Positions 11,952 through 24,492 of a DNA stretch of 64,000 nucleotides are shown piece after piece. Numbering within the stretch: position 1 is the first letter of the stretch; the number at the start of each line of letters is the position of its first letter. A program made the position numbers and the translations under genes. The stretch is taken from assembly GCF_001690685.1 (NCBI RefSeq), contig NZ_LZGL01000020.1:210486-274485 (forward strand). Reading direction: 5' to 3'. Source of the stretch: Gilliamella sp. wkB112. Its GTDB lineage: Bacteria > Pseudomonadota > Gammaproteobacteria > Enterobacterales > Orbaceae. The notes under the pieces are model-generated. The model saw only the letters and a list, made by a program, of their open reading frames with translations. It searched no databases and was not told the DNA's origin.

Positions 11952-11962
11952 GGGGACTGATA

Positions 11963-13504
11963 ATGCATCTAAATTCAACTGAAATAAGTGAACTAATTAA
12001 AGAGCGGATAGCTCAGTTCAATATTGTGAGTGATGCTCACAATGAAGGAACTATCATATCAGTTAGTGATGGTATTCTTCGTATTCACGGTTTAACTGAT
12101 GTAATGCAAGGCGAAATGATTGCATTGCCAGGTAACCGTTATGCAATGGCATTAAACCTAGAAAGGGATTCTGTTGGTGCCGTGGTTATGGGACCGTACG
12201 AAGATTTATCTGAAGGTATGAAAGTCCAATGTACTGGTCGTATTTTACAAGTACCAGTAGGTGATGGTTTATTAGGCCGAGTTATTAATACACTAGGCGA
12301 ACCAATTGACGGTAAAGGTTCTATTCAACATGATGGTTTCTCACCAGTTGAAGTAGTTGCACCTGGAGTTATCGATCGTCAATCGGTTGACCAAGCATTA
12401 CAAACTGGTTATAAAGCCGTTGACTCAATGATTCCAATCGGTCGTGGCCAACGTGAGCTTATCATTGGTGACCGTCAAACAGGTAAAACTGCTTTAGCAA
12501 TCGACGCAATCATTAACCAACGTGATTCTGGTGTAAAATGTATTTATGTAGCAATTGGTCAAAAACAATCAACTATTGCTAACGTAGTACGTAAGCTTGA
12601 AGAACACGGTGCGCTTAAAAACACTATTGTAGTAGTTGCATCAGCATCTGAATCAGCAGCATTACAATATTTAGCACCATATGCGGGTTGCGCAATGGGA
12701 GAATACTTCCGTGATCGTGGTCAAGACGCTTTGATTGTATATGATGATTTGTCTAAACAAGCCGTTGCTTATCGCCAGATTTCTTTATTACTTCGTCGTC
12801 CACCTGGACGTGAAGCTTATCCAGGTGATGTATTCTATCTGCATTCTCGTTTATTAGAACGTGCTGCACGCGTAAATGAAGCTTATGTTGAAGAATATAC
12901 TAAAGGTGAAGTTAAAGGTAAAACAGGTTCATTAACTGCATTACCAATTATAGAAACCCAAGCTGGTGACGTTTCGGCGTTCGTACCAACTAACGTAATT
13001 TCAATTACTGATGGTCAAATCTTCTTGGAAACCAGCCTATTTAACTCTGGTATTCGCCCAGCGGTTAACCCAGGTATTTCAGTTTCACGTGTAGGTGGTG
13101 CTGCACAAACTAAGATAATGAAAAAATTATCCGGTGGTATTCGTACTGCACTGGCACAGTATCGTGAACTAGCGGCGTTCTCACAATTTGCATCAGACTT
13201 AGATGAAGCAACACGTAATCAATTAAGTCATGGTGAAAAAGTAACAGAATTATTAAAACAAAAGCAATATTCGCCAATGACAGTTGCTGAGCAATCAATT
13301 GTGCTTTATGCAGCTGAACGTGGTTATCTTGAAGATGTAGAATTAGCTAAAGTTTTATCATTTGAAGCTGCATTACTTGCTTATGCCCATAGTCAACATG
13401 CCGATTTTGTTAAGTTAATTGACGAAACAGGTAACTACAACGATGAGATTGAAAGTAAGTTAAAAGCAATACTTGAAAGCTTTAAATCAACTCAAACTTG
13501 GTAA
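11963..13504 (+). CDS. atpA: ATP synthase F1 subunit alpha
   Basis: 513 residues, as in E. coli. This non-catalytic nucleotide-binding subunit of the F1 hexamer has the Walker A loop GDRQTGKT, the block [20 protein letters not shown], the Arg-finger region and the signature [17 protein letters not shown]. It has strong sequence conservation throughout and is the fifth gene of the operon. Confidence 0.97.
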   Translation: MHLNSTEISELIKERIAQFNIVSDAHNEGTIISVSDGILRIHGLTDVMQGEMIALPGNRYAMALNLERDSVGAVVMGPYEDLSEGMKVQCTGRILQVPVGDGLLGRVINTLGEPIDGKGSIQHDGFSPVEVVAPGVIDRQSVDQALQTGYKAVDSMIPIGRGQRELIIGDRQTGKTALAIDAIINQRDSGVKCIYVAIGQKQSTIANVVRKLEEHGALKNTIVVVASASESAALQYLAPYAGCAMGEYFRDRGQDALIVYDDLSKQAVAYRQISLLLRRPPGREAYPGDVFYLHSRLLERAARVNEAYVEEYTKGEVKGKTGSLTALPIIETQAGDVSAFVPTNVISITDGQIFLETSLFNSGIRPAVNPGISVSRVGGAAQTKIMKKLSGGIRTALAQYRELAAFSQFASDLDEATRNQLSHGEKVTELLKQKQYSPMTVAEQSIVLYAAERGYLEDVELAKVLSFEAALLAYAHSQHADFVKLIDETGNYNDEIESKLKAILESFKSTQTW

Positions 13505-13518
13505 GGGTGAGGTAAAAA

Positions 13519-14388
13519 ATGGCTAATGCAAAAGAGATTAGAACGAAAATTGCCAGTATCCAAAGTACGCAAAAAATCACTAAAGCAATGGAAATGGTTG
13601 CCAATTCTAAAATGCGTAAAACGCAAGATAGAATGGCTGCTAGCCGTCCATATGCTGATATGATTCGAGAAGTGATTGGGCATTTAGCGTTAGCACATAT
13701 AGGTATCAAACATCCTTATTTAGAAGAAAGGGATGTTAAGCGAGTTGGCTATCTTATCATTTCAACCGATCGTGGTTTATGTGGTGGTTTAAATATCAAT
13801 CTTTTTAAAACTGTCCTTGCCGATATGACGGCATGGCAGGAAAAAGGGATTGAAGCAGATGTAGCTTTAATTGGTTCTCGAGGGGTGTCGTTTTTCTCTT
13901 CAGTAAAAACTAACATCTTAACCCAAGTTACCAATTTAGGGGACGAACCAACTTTGTCCGATCTTATTGGTCCGGTAAAAACAATGCTTGAGTCTTATGA
14001 TAACGGTAAAATTGATAAATTATATATTGTCACTAATAGATTTATTAATACCATGTCACAAAAACCGACAATACAGCAATTATTACCACTACCATCGTCG
14101 GAAGATAAAGAACTGAAAGCTTCATCATGGGATTATATTTATGAGCCAGATGCTAAATCATTATTAGATGTGATTTTACGTCGTTATATAGAATCACAAG
14201 TTTATCAAGCTGTGGTTGAAAATCTAGCGAGTGAACAAGCAGCAAGAATGGTGGCCATGAAAGCAGCAACAGATAACGGTGCAAACTTAATTAATGAATT
14301 ACAAATTGTGTATAACAAAGCTCGTCAAGGTGCTATCACAAATGAATTGATTGATATTGTATCCGGTGCGGCTGCTGTTTCAGGTTAG
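13519..14388 (+). CDS. atpG: ATP synthase F1 subunit gamma
   Basis: 289 residues. The central rotor shaft is made of the N-terminal helix ([20 protein letters not shown]) and the C-terminal helix ([20 protein letters not shown]), flanking a Rossmann-like middle that includes [11 protein letters not shown]. It starts 15 bp after atpA. Confidence 0.96.
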   Translation: MANAKEIRTKIASIQSTQKITKAMEMVANSKMRKTQDRMAASRPYADMIREVIGHLALAHIGIKHPYLEERDVKRVGYLIISTDRGLCGGLNINLFKTVLADMTAWQEKGIEADVALIGSRGVSFFSSVKTNILTQVTNLGDEPTLSDLIGPVKTMLESYDNGKIDKLYIVTNRFINTMSQKPTIQQLLPLPSSEDKELKASSWDYIYEPDAKSLLDVILRRYIESQVYQAVVENLASEQAARMVAMKAATDNGANLINELQIVYNKARQGAITNELIDIVSGAAAVSG

Positions 14389-14408
14389 TGCTAAATATTG
14401 GCTTATAG

Positions 14409-15818
<1,410 letters not shown>

Positions 15819-15844
15819 GAGATTTATTGTACGGAGATAGTATT

Positions 15845-16270
15845 ATGGCACTAACTTCCTATCAATTAGAAGTTGTTAGTGCTGAATCTCACCTATTTTC
15901 AGGTGATGTTCAGCGAATTAGAGTAACCGGAAGAGAAGGTGAATTGGGTATTTACCCTGGTCATACGCCACTACTCACAACTATTAAACCTGGTATGGTG
16001 GGAATTGTTAAAGCTGATGGCGAAGAAGAGTTTATCTACCTTTCGGGTGGCATTTTAGAAGTCCAACCAAAGATGGTAACTATTTTGGCTGATACCGCTA
16101 TTCGTGGTGAAGATCTAGATGAAGCAAGAGCCCAAGAAGCAGTAAGGCAAGCACAAGAACATATTAATAATCCAACAAGTGATATGTCATTTGCACAAGC
16201 ATCTGCCGAACTATCGAAAGCACTTGCTAAAATACGAGTTATTGAATTGACTCGTCGGATAGGTCAGTAG
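15845..16270 (+). CDS. atpC: ATP synthase F1 subunit epsilon
   Basis: 141 residues. An N-terminal beta-sandwich ([35 protein letters not shown]) precedes a C-terminal helical hairpin that can inhibit ATP hydrolysis. The ATG at 15845 is chosen because a GGAG ribosome site lies just upstream and the protein then aligns with E. coli AtpC; a TTG 18 bp earlier would place that site inside the gene. It is the last gene of the operon. Confidence 0.95.
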   Translation: MALTSYQLEVVSAESHLFSGDVQRIRVTGREGELGIYPGHTPLLTTIKPGMVGIVKADGEEEFIYLSGGILEVQPKMVTILADTAIRGEDLDEARAQEAVRQAQEHINNPTSDMSFAQASAELSKALAKIRVIELTRRIGQ

Positions 16271-16300
16271 TTAGTTTTTATGATTTCATCAAAGTAAATG

Positions 16301-16340
16301 TTTTGGTTACAGGCATAAGCTCTGTAACCTTTCCATTTTA
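16301..16340 (+). terminator. Intrinsic terminator of the atp operon
   Basis: GGTTACAG (16305-16312) and CTGTAACC (16322-16329) form a perfect 8-bp stem with a 9-nt loop, followed by a T-rich tract, 35 nt after the atpC stop. Confidence 0.8.
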
Positions 16341-16550
16341 TCTAATAAAATAAATAGTATTAAAAAAATTAAGATGATTTCTCATATTAATCATTTTGAG
16401 ACAACATCTATAAATTCCTTCCCCTCCCCTTCAGTAATTTTGATTAGTTAAATATTTGGTTAAACTAAAGAGCTTACTAATTAAGATGACTAGATTTATT
16501 AATCGCTATCAGCGATAATCTTAGCAAATTTAATTAATGCTAATACCGTT

Positions 16551-19500
16551 ATGTTTACCATCTATCATTCAAATCAAGTCGATTTACTAAAATCTCTCGT
16601 GAGTGAATTGATGCGCTTGCAACCACTAAATGAGGTATTTGTACCTGATCAAGTTATTGTGCAAAGTCAAGGTATGGCTCAATGGTTACAAATTGAATTA
16701 GCAAATGACATTGGTATTGTAGCTAATATCTCCTTTCCTTTCCCTACAGAGTTTATTTGGCAAATTTATCAAACCCTATTACCAGATGCTCCTACAGAAA
16801 ATAGCTACAATACCGAATCCATGACATGGCAATTATATTCTTTATTACCTAAAGTTATTGAGCGACCTGAATTTGTCACTATCAAACAATATCTCAGTGT
16901 GGATACACAAGACAGAAAACAATTTCAATTAGCAACGCGTATTGCACGTTTATTTGACCAATATTTAGTTTATCGACCAGACTGGTTAGCAAAATGGGAA
17001 GCCAACCAAACAGTTACAGAACTTAATCATTATCCTGATGAAATCTGGCAAGCTGAACTTTGGCGTCAGTTAGTTGCAACGAACCAACCTTATCACCGGG
17101 CTAATATTTATCAACAAATGCTAGATATCTTGTTAAAGAATGATCTTGATCCTACTTTATTAGCACAGCTACCCAAACGCGTATTCATTTTTGGCATAAC
17201 ATCACTCCCCCCAGTTTATTTATCACTCTTTGCTGCTCTTGGAGAGCATATTGATGTACATTTAATGTTTAATAACCCATGTAAATGGTACTGGGGAGAT
17301 ATTATTGAAAAACAACTATCTGATATACAAAATATCTCTGATCAAAAACCTAACCCATTACTTACTTCATGGGGAAAATTAGGTCGTGATAATTTATTTT
17401 TATTACAAGAATTTAATAATAAACAAGATATTGAAATGTTTGTTGATCAAGAGCGATCTTGTTTATTACATGCTTTGCAACAAGATATTTTAGAGCTTTA
17501 CCCAAATAATCAGAATAAACAACTGATTGAATCTACCGATAAGTCGATCTCATTGCATGCTTGTCATAGTGAACAACGCGAAGTTGAAGTATTATATGAC
17601 TATCTCCTATCCGTTTTTGATGCAAACCCAACAATAGAATTACGAGATTGTATTGTTATGGTTTCCGATATCGACCGATATGTTCCTTACATTCGCTCAG
17701 TATTTGGCAATGCTCCTAGTCAACGTTATTTACCCTTCACTATTTCTGATCAAAAAGCACGAAATATCGATCCAATGGTGCAAGGTTTTTTGGTTATTCT
17801 AAATTTTCCACAGAGTCGATTTACTGCTGAAGAATTGTTTAACCTCCTTGAAATCCCTGCTATATCAGAAAAATTTGCTCTCAATGAAACTCAATTAACG
17901 CTACTTCGCACTTGGATTATTGAGTCCGGTATTCGCTTTGGACTTGAAAATGCCCATAGTTGGCTATTTGGATTAGAACGACTATTACTGGGTTACACTA
18001 TGAGCAATGAACAAGGCGGTTGGCAACAAATCTCACCTTATGACGGTGCAACAGGCCTTGATGCTGAATTAATTGGTCAGTTAGCCGAATTTATAACCGT
18101 GGTTCGCAAATGGTTAGTTGCATTAAGTGAAAATAAGCCATTAGTTGAGTGGCAAAGTTGTTGTTTTGAAATAATAAATGATTTTTTTGTAACTAATCTG
18201 CAACGAGAGTCGATTTTGTTGATGATTGAAGATGAATGGCAAAAACTAATAAATAGTGGCTTAGTGGCTAATTTTAGCGACAAAATTTCAATTACTATTT
18301 TACATGATGCCTTACAATCACGTTTAGAACAAAACCATTTAGCACATCGATTCTTAGTTGGTAAGATCAACTTTTGTACCATGATGCCTATGCGTTCAAT
18401 ACCTTTTAAAGTTGTTTGTTTATTAGGCATGAATGATGGTGATTATCCAAGAACATCATTGCCACTTGATTTTGATTTAATTGCACAACATCCGAGAAAA
18501 GGAGATCGTAGTCGACGTAATGATGACCGTTATTTATTTTTAGAAGCTATTTTATCTGCCCAACAACAATTATATATCAGCTACATTGGACGTGACATGA
18601 AAGACGATAGTGAGCGTTACCCGTCTGTATTAGTTGATGAACTTTGGGAGTATATTGCTCAGCATTATTGTGTGCCAAAGCTTAATAGCTCATCTCTAAC
18701 AGACAATCCCCTAAATTTTTTACGCATCGCGCATACTCGCACACCATTTAACCCTCAAAATTATCTACAAGAACCCAAAAGTTATGCCGATGAATGGTTA
18801 CCTGCAGCTTTACAACAGGGTGAAAATCAATCTTTTATTAGTGCGATCCCCACTATTACAGTTGATAATATCAATATTGATGAGTTAAAAAGATTTTACC
18901 AACATACAATTAGGTTATTTTTACAGAAACGCTTTAATTTTTATGTTAATTACCTTGATGATACTTTACCGGATGCAGAAAAATTCAACCTTAATAGCTT
19001 GGAACGCTATCAATTAAACTCACAGATTTTAAATCAACTCATCAGCCAAAATAACCAAGATACAGATAGTTTTTATCAGCAACTAACATTAACAGGTGAA
19101 TTACCAGATGGTGCTTTTGGACAAATTATTTATGATGAGCAAAATGCAACCATGCAATCACTTGCTAATAAGATCAAGCACGAAAAGCTTCATATGGATA
19201 CCCAAGAAGTAAATTTAACCATTACAACTAAGCAACAAACATACCAATTACAAGGTTGGTTAACACATATTCAACACGATGGTATCTTATCTTGGCGCCC
19301 AGCTAAGCTTTCAATTCGTGATGGTATGGCATTGTGGATCGACCATTTAGTCTATTGTATTTTAAATCCAGATAACTTAGATAGCCAAAGTCGAATTTAT
19401 GGTCGCGAAGATCATGAATGGCGTTTTTTATTCTTGGATCCAAGTGAAGCAATAAATATTTTGACTACCTTGGTAGAAGGTTATTTACAAGGTATTAACC

Positions 19501-19763
19501 AGCCATTATTAATGCCTATACAAAGTGCTTGGAGTTGGCTAACAACTGTCTATAATAACAAAACAGGAGAATTAATCCCAAGTGATAAAGCCAATAATCA
19601 ATTAATAAACACTTGGCAAGGGGGATTTAATCATTCTGCTGAATGCGATAGTTACTATTTTCGCCTCTATCCAGAATTAACTGACACATTAATTGAACAA
19701 ATTACCCATTATGCCCAACGTTTTTTATTACCAATTTTATTACATCAGGTAACCGTAAAATAG
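16551..19763 (+). CDS. recC: RecBCD enzyme subunit RecC
   Basis: 1070 residues (1122 in E. coli). RecC recognises the Chi sequence and splits the duplex inside the RecBCD helicase-nuclease used in double-strand break repair. The N-terminal inactive helicase-like region has FTIYHSNQVDLLKSLV and QSQGMAQWLQIELA. Further family blocks are DCIVMVSDIDRYVPYIRSVF, RSIPFKVVCLLGMNDGDYPR and YISYIGRDMKDDSERYPS; the C-terminal part is the inactivated nuclease-like domain. No clear ribosome site precedes the ATG. In E. coli recC is adjacent to ptrA-recB-recD; here it is followed 8 bp later by yjjV, so recB and recD must lie elsewhere. Confidence 0.93.
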   Translation: MFTIYHSNQVDLLKSLVSELMRLQPLNEVFVPDQVIVQSQGMAQWLQIELANDIGIVANISFPFPTEFIWQIYQTLLPDAPTENSYNTESMTWQLYSLLPKVIERPEFVTIKQYLSVDTQDRKQFQLATRIARLFDQYLVYRPDWLAKWEANQTVTELNHYPDEIWQAELWRQLVATNQPYHRANIYQQMLDILLKNDLDPTLLAQLPKRVFIFGITSLPPVYLSLFAALGEHIDVHLMFNNPCKWYWGDIIEKQLSDIQNISDQKPNPLLTSWGKLGRDNLFLLQEFNNKQDIEMFVDQERSCLLHALQQDILELYPNNQNKQLIESTDKSISLHACHSEQREVEVLYDYLLSVFDANPTIELRDCIVMVSDIDRYVPYIRSVFGNAPSQRYLPFTISDQKARNIDPMVQGFLVILNFPQSRFTAEELFNLLEIPAISEKFALNETQLTLLRTWIIESGIRFGLENAHSWLFGLERLLLGYTMSNEQGGWQQISPYDGATGLDAELIGQLAEFITVVRKWLVALSENKPLVEWQSCCFEIINDFFVTNLQRESILLMIEDEWQKLINSGLVANFSDKISITILHDALQSRLEQNHLAHRFLVGKINFCTMMPMRSIPFKVVCLLGMNDGDYPRTSLPLDFDLIAQHPRKGDRSRRNDDRYLFLEAILSAQQQLYISYIGRDMKDDSERYPSVLVDELWEYIAQHYCVPKLNSSSLTDNPLNFLRIAHTRTPFNPQNYLQEPKSYADEWLPAALQQGENQSFISAIPTITVDNINIDELKRFYQHTIRLFLQKRFNFYVNYLDDTLPDAEKFNLNSLERYQLNSQILNQLISQNNQDTDSFYQQLTLTGELPDGAFGQIIYDEQNATMQSLANKIKHEKLHMDTQEVNLTITTKQQTYQLQGWLTHIQHDGILSWRPAKLSIRDGMALWIDHLVYCILNPDNLDSQSRIYGREDHEWRFLFLDPSEAINILTTLVEGYLQGINQPLLMPIQSAWSWLTTVYNNKTGELIPSDKANNQLINTWQGGFNHSAECDSYYFRLYPELTDTLIEQITHYAQRFLLPILLHQVTVK

Positions 19764-19771
19764 GGAATATT

Positions 19772-20557
19772 ATGTTTATTGATACTCATTGTCATTTTAA
19801 TTTTCCAGATTTTACCACAAATCTAATTGAATCAATTAATTATGTTCGGCAAGCAAATATTGTTGGATTAATTGTACCTGCGGTATCAGCTAGCCATTTT
19901 ACTCAAATATTACAACTGGCCACTAACTATTCTGAAATCTATGCTGCTTTGGGTTTACACCCAATTTATCAACATACTGAAGCTGATTTACAACAATTAA
20001 CCAGCATATTAGAAAAAAAACCAAATAAACTGGTTGCCATAGGTGAAATTGGGCTAGATAAATATGATGTAACCATAGATTGGCACCAACAAATATCTTT
20101 TTTTAGAGCTCAGCTAGCATTAGCCAAGCGCTTTGATTTGCCAGTTTTGATTCATTCCCGCAAGGCTCATGACATAATGTATCATGAATTACATCAAGCC
20201 AATTTACCTTGTCGTGGCGTGATACATGGATTTTCAGGTAGTTACCAACAAGCAATGCAATTTATTAAACTCGGTTATTATATCGGTGTAGGTGGTGTCA
20301 TTAGTTATGATCGTGCCAATAAAACACGCAATACTATCGCCCAGTTACCACTAGCAAGCCTAGTACTAGAAACAGATGCGCCCGACATGCCATTAAGTGG
20401 TCAGCAAGGTGAGATCAATCGTCCGGAAAATATTGTTAAAATTTTCAATATATTTTCACAGCTACGCAACGAACCTTCGTCACAAATACTTAACGTAATT
20501 TTAACAAATACCTTGACGCTATTTAGTAGAATCAATAGAATTAAAATTCTCAAATAA
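19772..20557 (+). CDS. yjjV: TatD-family metal-dependent hydrolase YjjV
   Basis: 261 residues. This TIM-barrel hydrolase/DNase-like family has metal ligands in FIDTHCHFNF, a Glu in AIGEIGLDKYD, a His in LIHSRKAHD, the GVIHGFSGS block and an Asp in LETDAPDMPL. It resembles E. coli YjjV more than TatD or YcfH (VIVPAV-like start, GVGGVISYDRANKTR). The physiological substrate is not established. It starts 8 bp after recC with an AGGGA site and is probably cotranscribed. Confidence 0.88.
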   Translation: MFIDTHCHFNFPDFTTNLIESINYVRQANIVGLIVPAVSASHFTQILQLATNYSEIYAALGLHPIYQHTEADLQQLTSILEKKPNKLVAIGEIGLDKYDVTIDWHQQISFFRAQLALAKRFDLPVLIHSRKAHDIMYHELHQANLPCRGVIHGFSGSYQQAMQFIKLGYYIGVGGVISYDRANKTRNTIAQLPLASLVLETDAPDMPLSGQQGEINRPENIVKIFNIFSQLRNEPSSQILNVILTNTLTLFSRINRIKILK

Positions 20558-20618
20558 GATTTAAAATAACCATATAATTATTATTGACTTATTTAAATCA
20601 ATTACCCGGTAGGTTCTT

Positions 20619-21590
20619 ATGGCTCAACGATTTAGTCAACTTTTTGTTCAGTCAATTATTTCGCTTACTCGCTTATTTCCCTTATGGGCGATACTTTGTG
20701 CAATAATTGCGTATTTATTACCAGATACTTTTACGCCAATACGACCTTATACATCACAACTATTAATGTTTGTAATGTTTACTATGGGCGTTACCTTAAG
20801 TATTGATGATTTTAAGCGTGTTGTAACAAGACCTAAAGCAGTAATTATTTGTACTTTATTACACTACATAGTGATGCCCCTAGCCGCATTATTATTATCC
20901 AAATTATTCACTATGCGACCTGAGTTATTAGTCGGAATGGTATTAGTTGGTAGCGTTGCTAGTGGTACAGCATCAAACGTAATGATTTATTTAGCCAAAG
21001 GAGATGTAGCACTATCGATAACTATCTCCTCTGTATCAACTTTAGTGGGGGTTATTGTTACTCCAATATTAACTTACCTACTAGTGGGAACAACTGTTGA
21101 AGTACCTATCTGGAGCATGCTAGTGCATATTATACAAATAGTTCTAATCCCGATTTTATTAGGTCTTTTGATTCATCATTTATTATTGCCTGTGGTTAAA
21201 AAATGTGAACGCTTTTTACCATTAATGTCGATGCTATGTATTTTATTAATTCTTTGTATAGTAGTGGCAGGTAGCCATGCTCAAATTGGTCAAGTTGGAT
21301 TTACCGTGATTTTTGCAGTCATCTTACATAATGGTTTAGGCTTACTAGGTGGTTATTGGGGGGGTCGTATATTGGGCTTTGATGAATCCACTTGCCGCAC
21401 CATGTCACTTGAAGTTGGCATGCAAAACTCAGCCTTAGCAGCTACACTTGGTACTAATTACTTTTCAGCACTTTCTGCATTACCTGCAGCTGTATTCTCG
21501 GTTTGGCACAATATTTCTGGCTCACTATTAGCTGGCTACTGGCAAGGTAAGCCAACCAAGAATCATAAAAAAACAACAATTGATAAATAA
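20619..21590 (+). CDS. BASS-family (bile acid:sodium symporter-like) transporter
   Basis: 323 residues with about nine to ten hydrophobic segments. Family hallmarks are [38 protein letters not shown] and [13 protein letters not shown], the latter two being the crossover helices that bind sodium and substrate. Bacterial members carry varied organic anions; the PanS subgroup exports or imports ketopantoate, and this protein looks closest to that type. The substrate cannot be fixed from sequence. It is apparently monocistronic and ends in a strong hairpin. Confidence 0.82.
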   Translation: MAQRFSQLFVQSIISLTRLFPLWAILCAIIAYLLPDTFTPIRPYTSQLLMFVMFTMGVTLSIDDFKRVVTRPKAVIICTLLHYIVMPLAALLLSKLFTMRPELLVGMVLVGSVASGTASNVMIYLAKGDVALSITISSVSTLVGVIVTPILTYLLVGTTVEVPIWSMLVHIIQIVLIPILLGLLIHHLLLPVVKKCERFLPLMSMLCILLILCIVVAGSHAQIGQVGFTVIFAVILHNGLGLLGGYWGGRILGFDESTCRTMSLEVGMQNSALAATLGTNYFSALSALPAAVFSVWHNISGSLLAGYWQGKPTKNHKKTTIDK

Positions 21591-21616
21591 TATTGTAAAA
21601 TAACATTCACTCTAAT

Positions 21617-21643
21617 CTCTCCTTCTTTATAATAGAAGGAGAG
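21617..21643 (+). terminator. Hairpin terminator after the BASS transporter
   Basis: CTCTCCTTCT (21617-21626) and AGAAGGAGAG (21634-21643) form a perfect 10-bp stem with a 7-nt loop. The T-run is poor, so termination may be incomplete before the next gene at 21700. Confidence 0.6.
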
Positions 21644-21699
21644 TATAACCTTTGGTGCATTTCTGTAACCGCATCTAGATCAATTTTAGGCAAATTAGC

Positions 21700-23094
21700 A
21701 TGAATAACGAAATACAGTTATCACCTTTTGTGTATCGCATATTGCCATGGATTGCGGCGTTCGCATTTTTTATGCAGTCTCTTGATACTTCGATATTAAA
21801 CACTGCACTACCAACTATGGCTAAAGATCTCAATGAATCGCCTTTGAATATGCAATCAGCAGTAATTAGCTATGCCTTAACCTTGGCTCTATTTATCCCT
21901 GTAAGTGGTTTTTTATCAGATAGATTTGGCACTAAACATGTTTTTGTAATGGCGGTTATCTTATTCACATTAGGTTCGTTACTGTGTGCATTGTCAAATT
22001 CATTAATTTTCTTGGATATTTCACGCGTAACTCAAGGTATTGGTGGCTCAATGATGGTGCCCGTATCGCGACTGGTATTAATCAAATCTTTTAAACGTAG
22101 TGATTTTCTAGTAGCACTAAATACTGCAACAATACCAGGATTAATCGGTCCGGTATTGGGGCCTGTACTTGGAGGTTACTTAGTTGATGTAGTGAGTTGG
22201 CATTGGGTATTTTTTATTAACTTACCAATTGGTATTTTAGGCGCAATTATCAGTTGGCGTTACATGCCAAATATTAAAGGCGAACGTATGCCTTTTGACC
22301 TATTTGGATTTTTATTTATTATTGTCACCTTTATCAGTGCAACATTAAGTGTAGAGTTTTTAAGTCAAAGTCAAAGTGGTCTTGTTTCTCTACTTTTAGC
22401 AATAATCAGTTTAGTTTTTTTATTAATTTATCGTTTTTATGCTAAAAAAGCAGCAGCCCCATTGTTTCCACTTTCACTATTTGAAATTCGAACATTCAAA
22501 ATAGGGATCGTTGGTAATTTAGTCTGTCGATTAGGCATCTCAGGCGTACCTTTTCTGATTCCATTATTATTGCAAGTAGGGTTTGGTTATCCAGCTATGT
22601 TTGCAGGTATAATGTTAGTACCAATGGCTATAGCTTCAATTTGCATAAGACTATTTATACCTCGTATTTTGGCTCGGCTTGGCTATCGTGTAGTTCTTGT
22701 AGGCAATACAATTATAACCGGAGTACTGATTTTCTTCATGTCACAACTCAGTTTATCTACTCCAACTGTAGTATTATGCTTATTACTTTTTTGCATTGGT
22801 GGCGCTAATTCAATGCAATTTACGGCAATGAATAGTATTACACTAGCTAATTTACAAGGTGAAATCACTAGTAGTGGTAATAGTTTAATGGCCGTCAATC
22901 AACAATTGGCGATCAGCTTTGGTACCGGATTTGGTGCCGTATTAGTTCGACTAATCAGTACTAATACAAATACTATCCACGCTTTCCAACTGACCTTTAT
23001 TATACTAGGTGTAGTTACAGTGTTATCTAGCATTATTTTTAGTAGACTAAAAAAGCAAGATGGACAAAACCTAATTTCTCATCAAAGGAGATAA
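21700..23094 (+). CDS. MdtD-like MFS transporter (DHA2 type)
   Basis: 464 residues, 13-14 hydrophobic segments, major facilitator superfamily. It closely follows E. coli MdtD (471): FAFFMQSLDTSILNTALPTM, SGFLSDRFGTKHVFV (motif A), RVTQGIGGSMMVPVSRL and GPVLGPVLGGYLV (motif C of drug/H+ antiporters). It is not in an mdtABC-baeSR context here. It is followed 3 bp later by gloC, so the two are one transcription unit. The substrate is unknown. Confidence 0.85.
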   Translation: MNNEIQLSPFVYRILPWIAAFAFFMQSLDTSILNTALPTMAKDLNESPLNMQSAVISYALTLALFIPVSGFLSDRFGTKHVFVMAVILFTLGSLLCALSNSLIFLDISRVTQGIGGSMMVPVSRLVLIKSFKRSDFLVALNTATIPGLIGPVLGPVLGGYLVDVVSWHWVFFINLPIGILGAIISWRYMPNIKGERMPFDLFGFLFIIVTFISATLSVEFLSQSQSGLVSLLLAIISLVFLLIYRFYAKKAAAPLFPLSLFEIRTFKIGIVGNLVCRLGISGVPFLIPLLLQVGFGYPAMFAGIMLVPMAIASICIRLFIPRILARLGYRVVLVGNTIITGVLIFFMSQLSLSTPTVVLCLLLFCIGGANSMQFTAMNSITLANLQGEITSSGNSLMAVNQQLAISFGTGFGAVLVRLISTNTNTIHAFQLTFIILGVVTVLSSIIFSRLKKQDGQNLISHQRR

Positions 23095-23097
23095 AAT

Positions 23098-23730
23098 ATG
23101 TTTCAATATCAAATTATTCCAGTTACAGCTTTTGAAGAAAATTGTAGCATTATTTGGTGTGATGAAACCAAAGAAGCGGCTTTTATCGATCCCGGAGGTG
23201 AGCCAGAATTACTACAAAACGCGGTTGAAAAACTTGGTGTTAACATCAAACAGATTTTATTAACGCATGGCCATTTAGATCATGTTGGTGCTGCTGCCGC
23301 ATTAGCAAAGCATTACAATGTCAAAATTGTTGGTCCAAGCCGTGAAGATGAATTTCTATTTAATGGTTTACCACAACAAAGTATGCAATTTGGTTTTCCT
23401 CATACTGCAGCATTCTTACCTGACCGTTGGTTACAAGAAGGTGACCAAGTTCACATTGGTAAAACCACACTTGATGTGCTATTTTGCCCTGGGCACACTC
23501 CAGGACACATTGTATTTATTGATCATCAGGACAAGCTCGCATTTGTAGGAGATGTATTATTTAAAGGCAGCATTGGACGAACGGATTTTCCTCGAGGTAA
23601 TCATACCAATTTGATTTCAGCAATTACTACCAAGCTACTACCACTAGGTGATGATTTTGTGTTTGTACCAGGACATGGACCAATGTCAACAATTGGGAAT
23701 GAACGCATCAGCAATCCTTATTTAGTCTAG
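23098..23730 (+). CDS. gloC: Metallo-beta-lactamase-fold thioesterase GloC/YcbL
   Basis: 210 residues (215 in E. coli). Type II glyoxalase/hydroxyacylglutathione hydrolase of the methylglyoxal detoxification route. Metal ligands are visible in [44 protein letters not shown] and [13 protein letters not shown]. The start [20 protein letters not shown] matches YcbL closely. AAGGAG precedes the ATG and overlaps the end of the upstream transporter gene. Confidence 0.9.
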   Translation: MFQYQIIPVTAFEENCSIIWCDETKEAAFIDPGGEPELLQNAVEKLGVNIKQILLTHGHLDHVGAAAALAKHYNVKIVGPSREDEFLFNGLPQQSMQFGFPHTAAFLPDRWLQEGDQVHIGKTTLDVLFCPGHTPGHIVFIDHQDKLAFVGDVLFKGSIGRTDFPRGNHTNLISAITTKLLPLGDDFVFVPGHGPMSTIGNERISNPYLV

Positions 23731-23816
23731 CTAAAATGAATAGTGACATAGTTATCATACTAGTTAGTGTGTGGTAACTAACACTAAAATTTACCGATCC
23801 AACTAAAACCCCATCA

Positions 23817-23849
23817 AAGTAAACTTTTTTAACAAAAAATAGTTTACAA
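23817..23849. promoter_or_regulatory. BirA-type biotin operator upstream of bioY
   Basis: Half sites AAGTAAACT (23817-23825) and AGTTTACAA (23841-23849) are inverted with a 15-nt spacer. This matches the gammaproteobacterial BirA box known from established work (TTGTAAACC, about 14-16 nt, GGTTTACAA). It lies 58 bp before bioY. Repression of bioY by biotinyl-AMP-loaded BirA is inferred. Confidence 0.7.
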
Positions 23850-23907
23850 TGCAAATTATTTAATTATGATAGTTAAATCAGTTAAATCATAAAAAGGTTA
23901 AACAGTT

Positions 23908-24492
23908 ATGCAACACTCATTTACAACATATTACCCAAGTTTTATTTCTACTTTATTTAATTTATCCTCATGGCAACGCAAAATGTTAGTAACCACTTGC
24001 TCAGTATTAATACTAGCTATTGCTTCAAATATAAGTATTCCAACCTATCCGGTTCCTTTCACTTTACAATCACTAGTAGTATTACTCATTGGCGCATTTT
24101 TAGGTCGCCGCCTAGCTACACTGGCACTGTTACAGTATTTGTTAATGGGAGCTTTAGGTTTACCTATTTTTGCCAATGGTAGTGGTGGAATTACGGCTTT
24201 ACTTTCACCTTCAAGTGGTTATTTATATGGTTTTGTGGTAAGTGCTTACTTAGCTGGGTTAGCCACAGAAAAAGGCTATGATCGCCAATTTATATTAGGC
24301 CTAATTGCTTTTGCTTGCGCTCATCAAATGACTTTTGTATTCGGAGTTACTTATTTGGCTGGTTATTTGCACATCAATTTACTTGAAGCAATAAAATTAG
24401 GCTATTTACCTTTCGCCGGATTTGATTTACTTAAGTTTACATTAGCAACTTGTGTTATGAATATGTTGTGGCGGCACCATGCTAAAAAGTAA
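23908..24492 (+). CDS. bioY: Biotin transporter BioY
   Basis: 194 residues with about six membrane helices: the substrate-binding S-component of ECF-type biotin uptake, which can also work alone. Family blocks are SIPTYPVPFTLQSLVVLLIG, LGRRLATLALLQYLLMGALG, FANGSGGITALLSPSSGYLYG and FVFGVTYLAG. No EcfA/EcfT genes adjoin it. Its end overlaps the next gene by 14 bp. A BirA-type operator upstream supports biotin regulation. Confidence 0.93.
   Translation: MQHSFTTYYPSFISTLFNLSSWQRKMLVTTCSVLILAIASNISIPTYPVPFTLQSLVVLLIGAFLGRRLATLALLQYLLMGALGLPIFANGSGGITALLSPSSGYLYGFVVSAYLAGLATEKGYDRQFILGLIAFACAHQMTFVFGVTYLAGYLHINLLEAIKLGYLPFAGFDLLKFTLATCVMNMLWRHHAKK

Noticed and set aside
18077..18430. Long minus-strand frame inside recC, and similar antisense frames in dnaK, polA, atpA and others
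   Set aside because: They overlap strongly conserved coding sequence, have no family features and no start signals.
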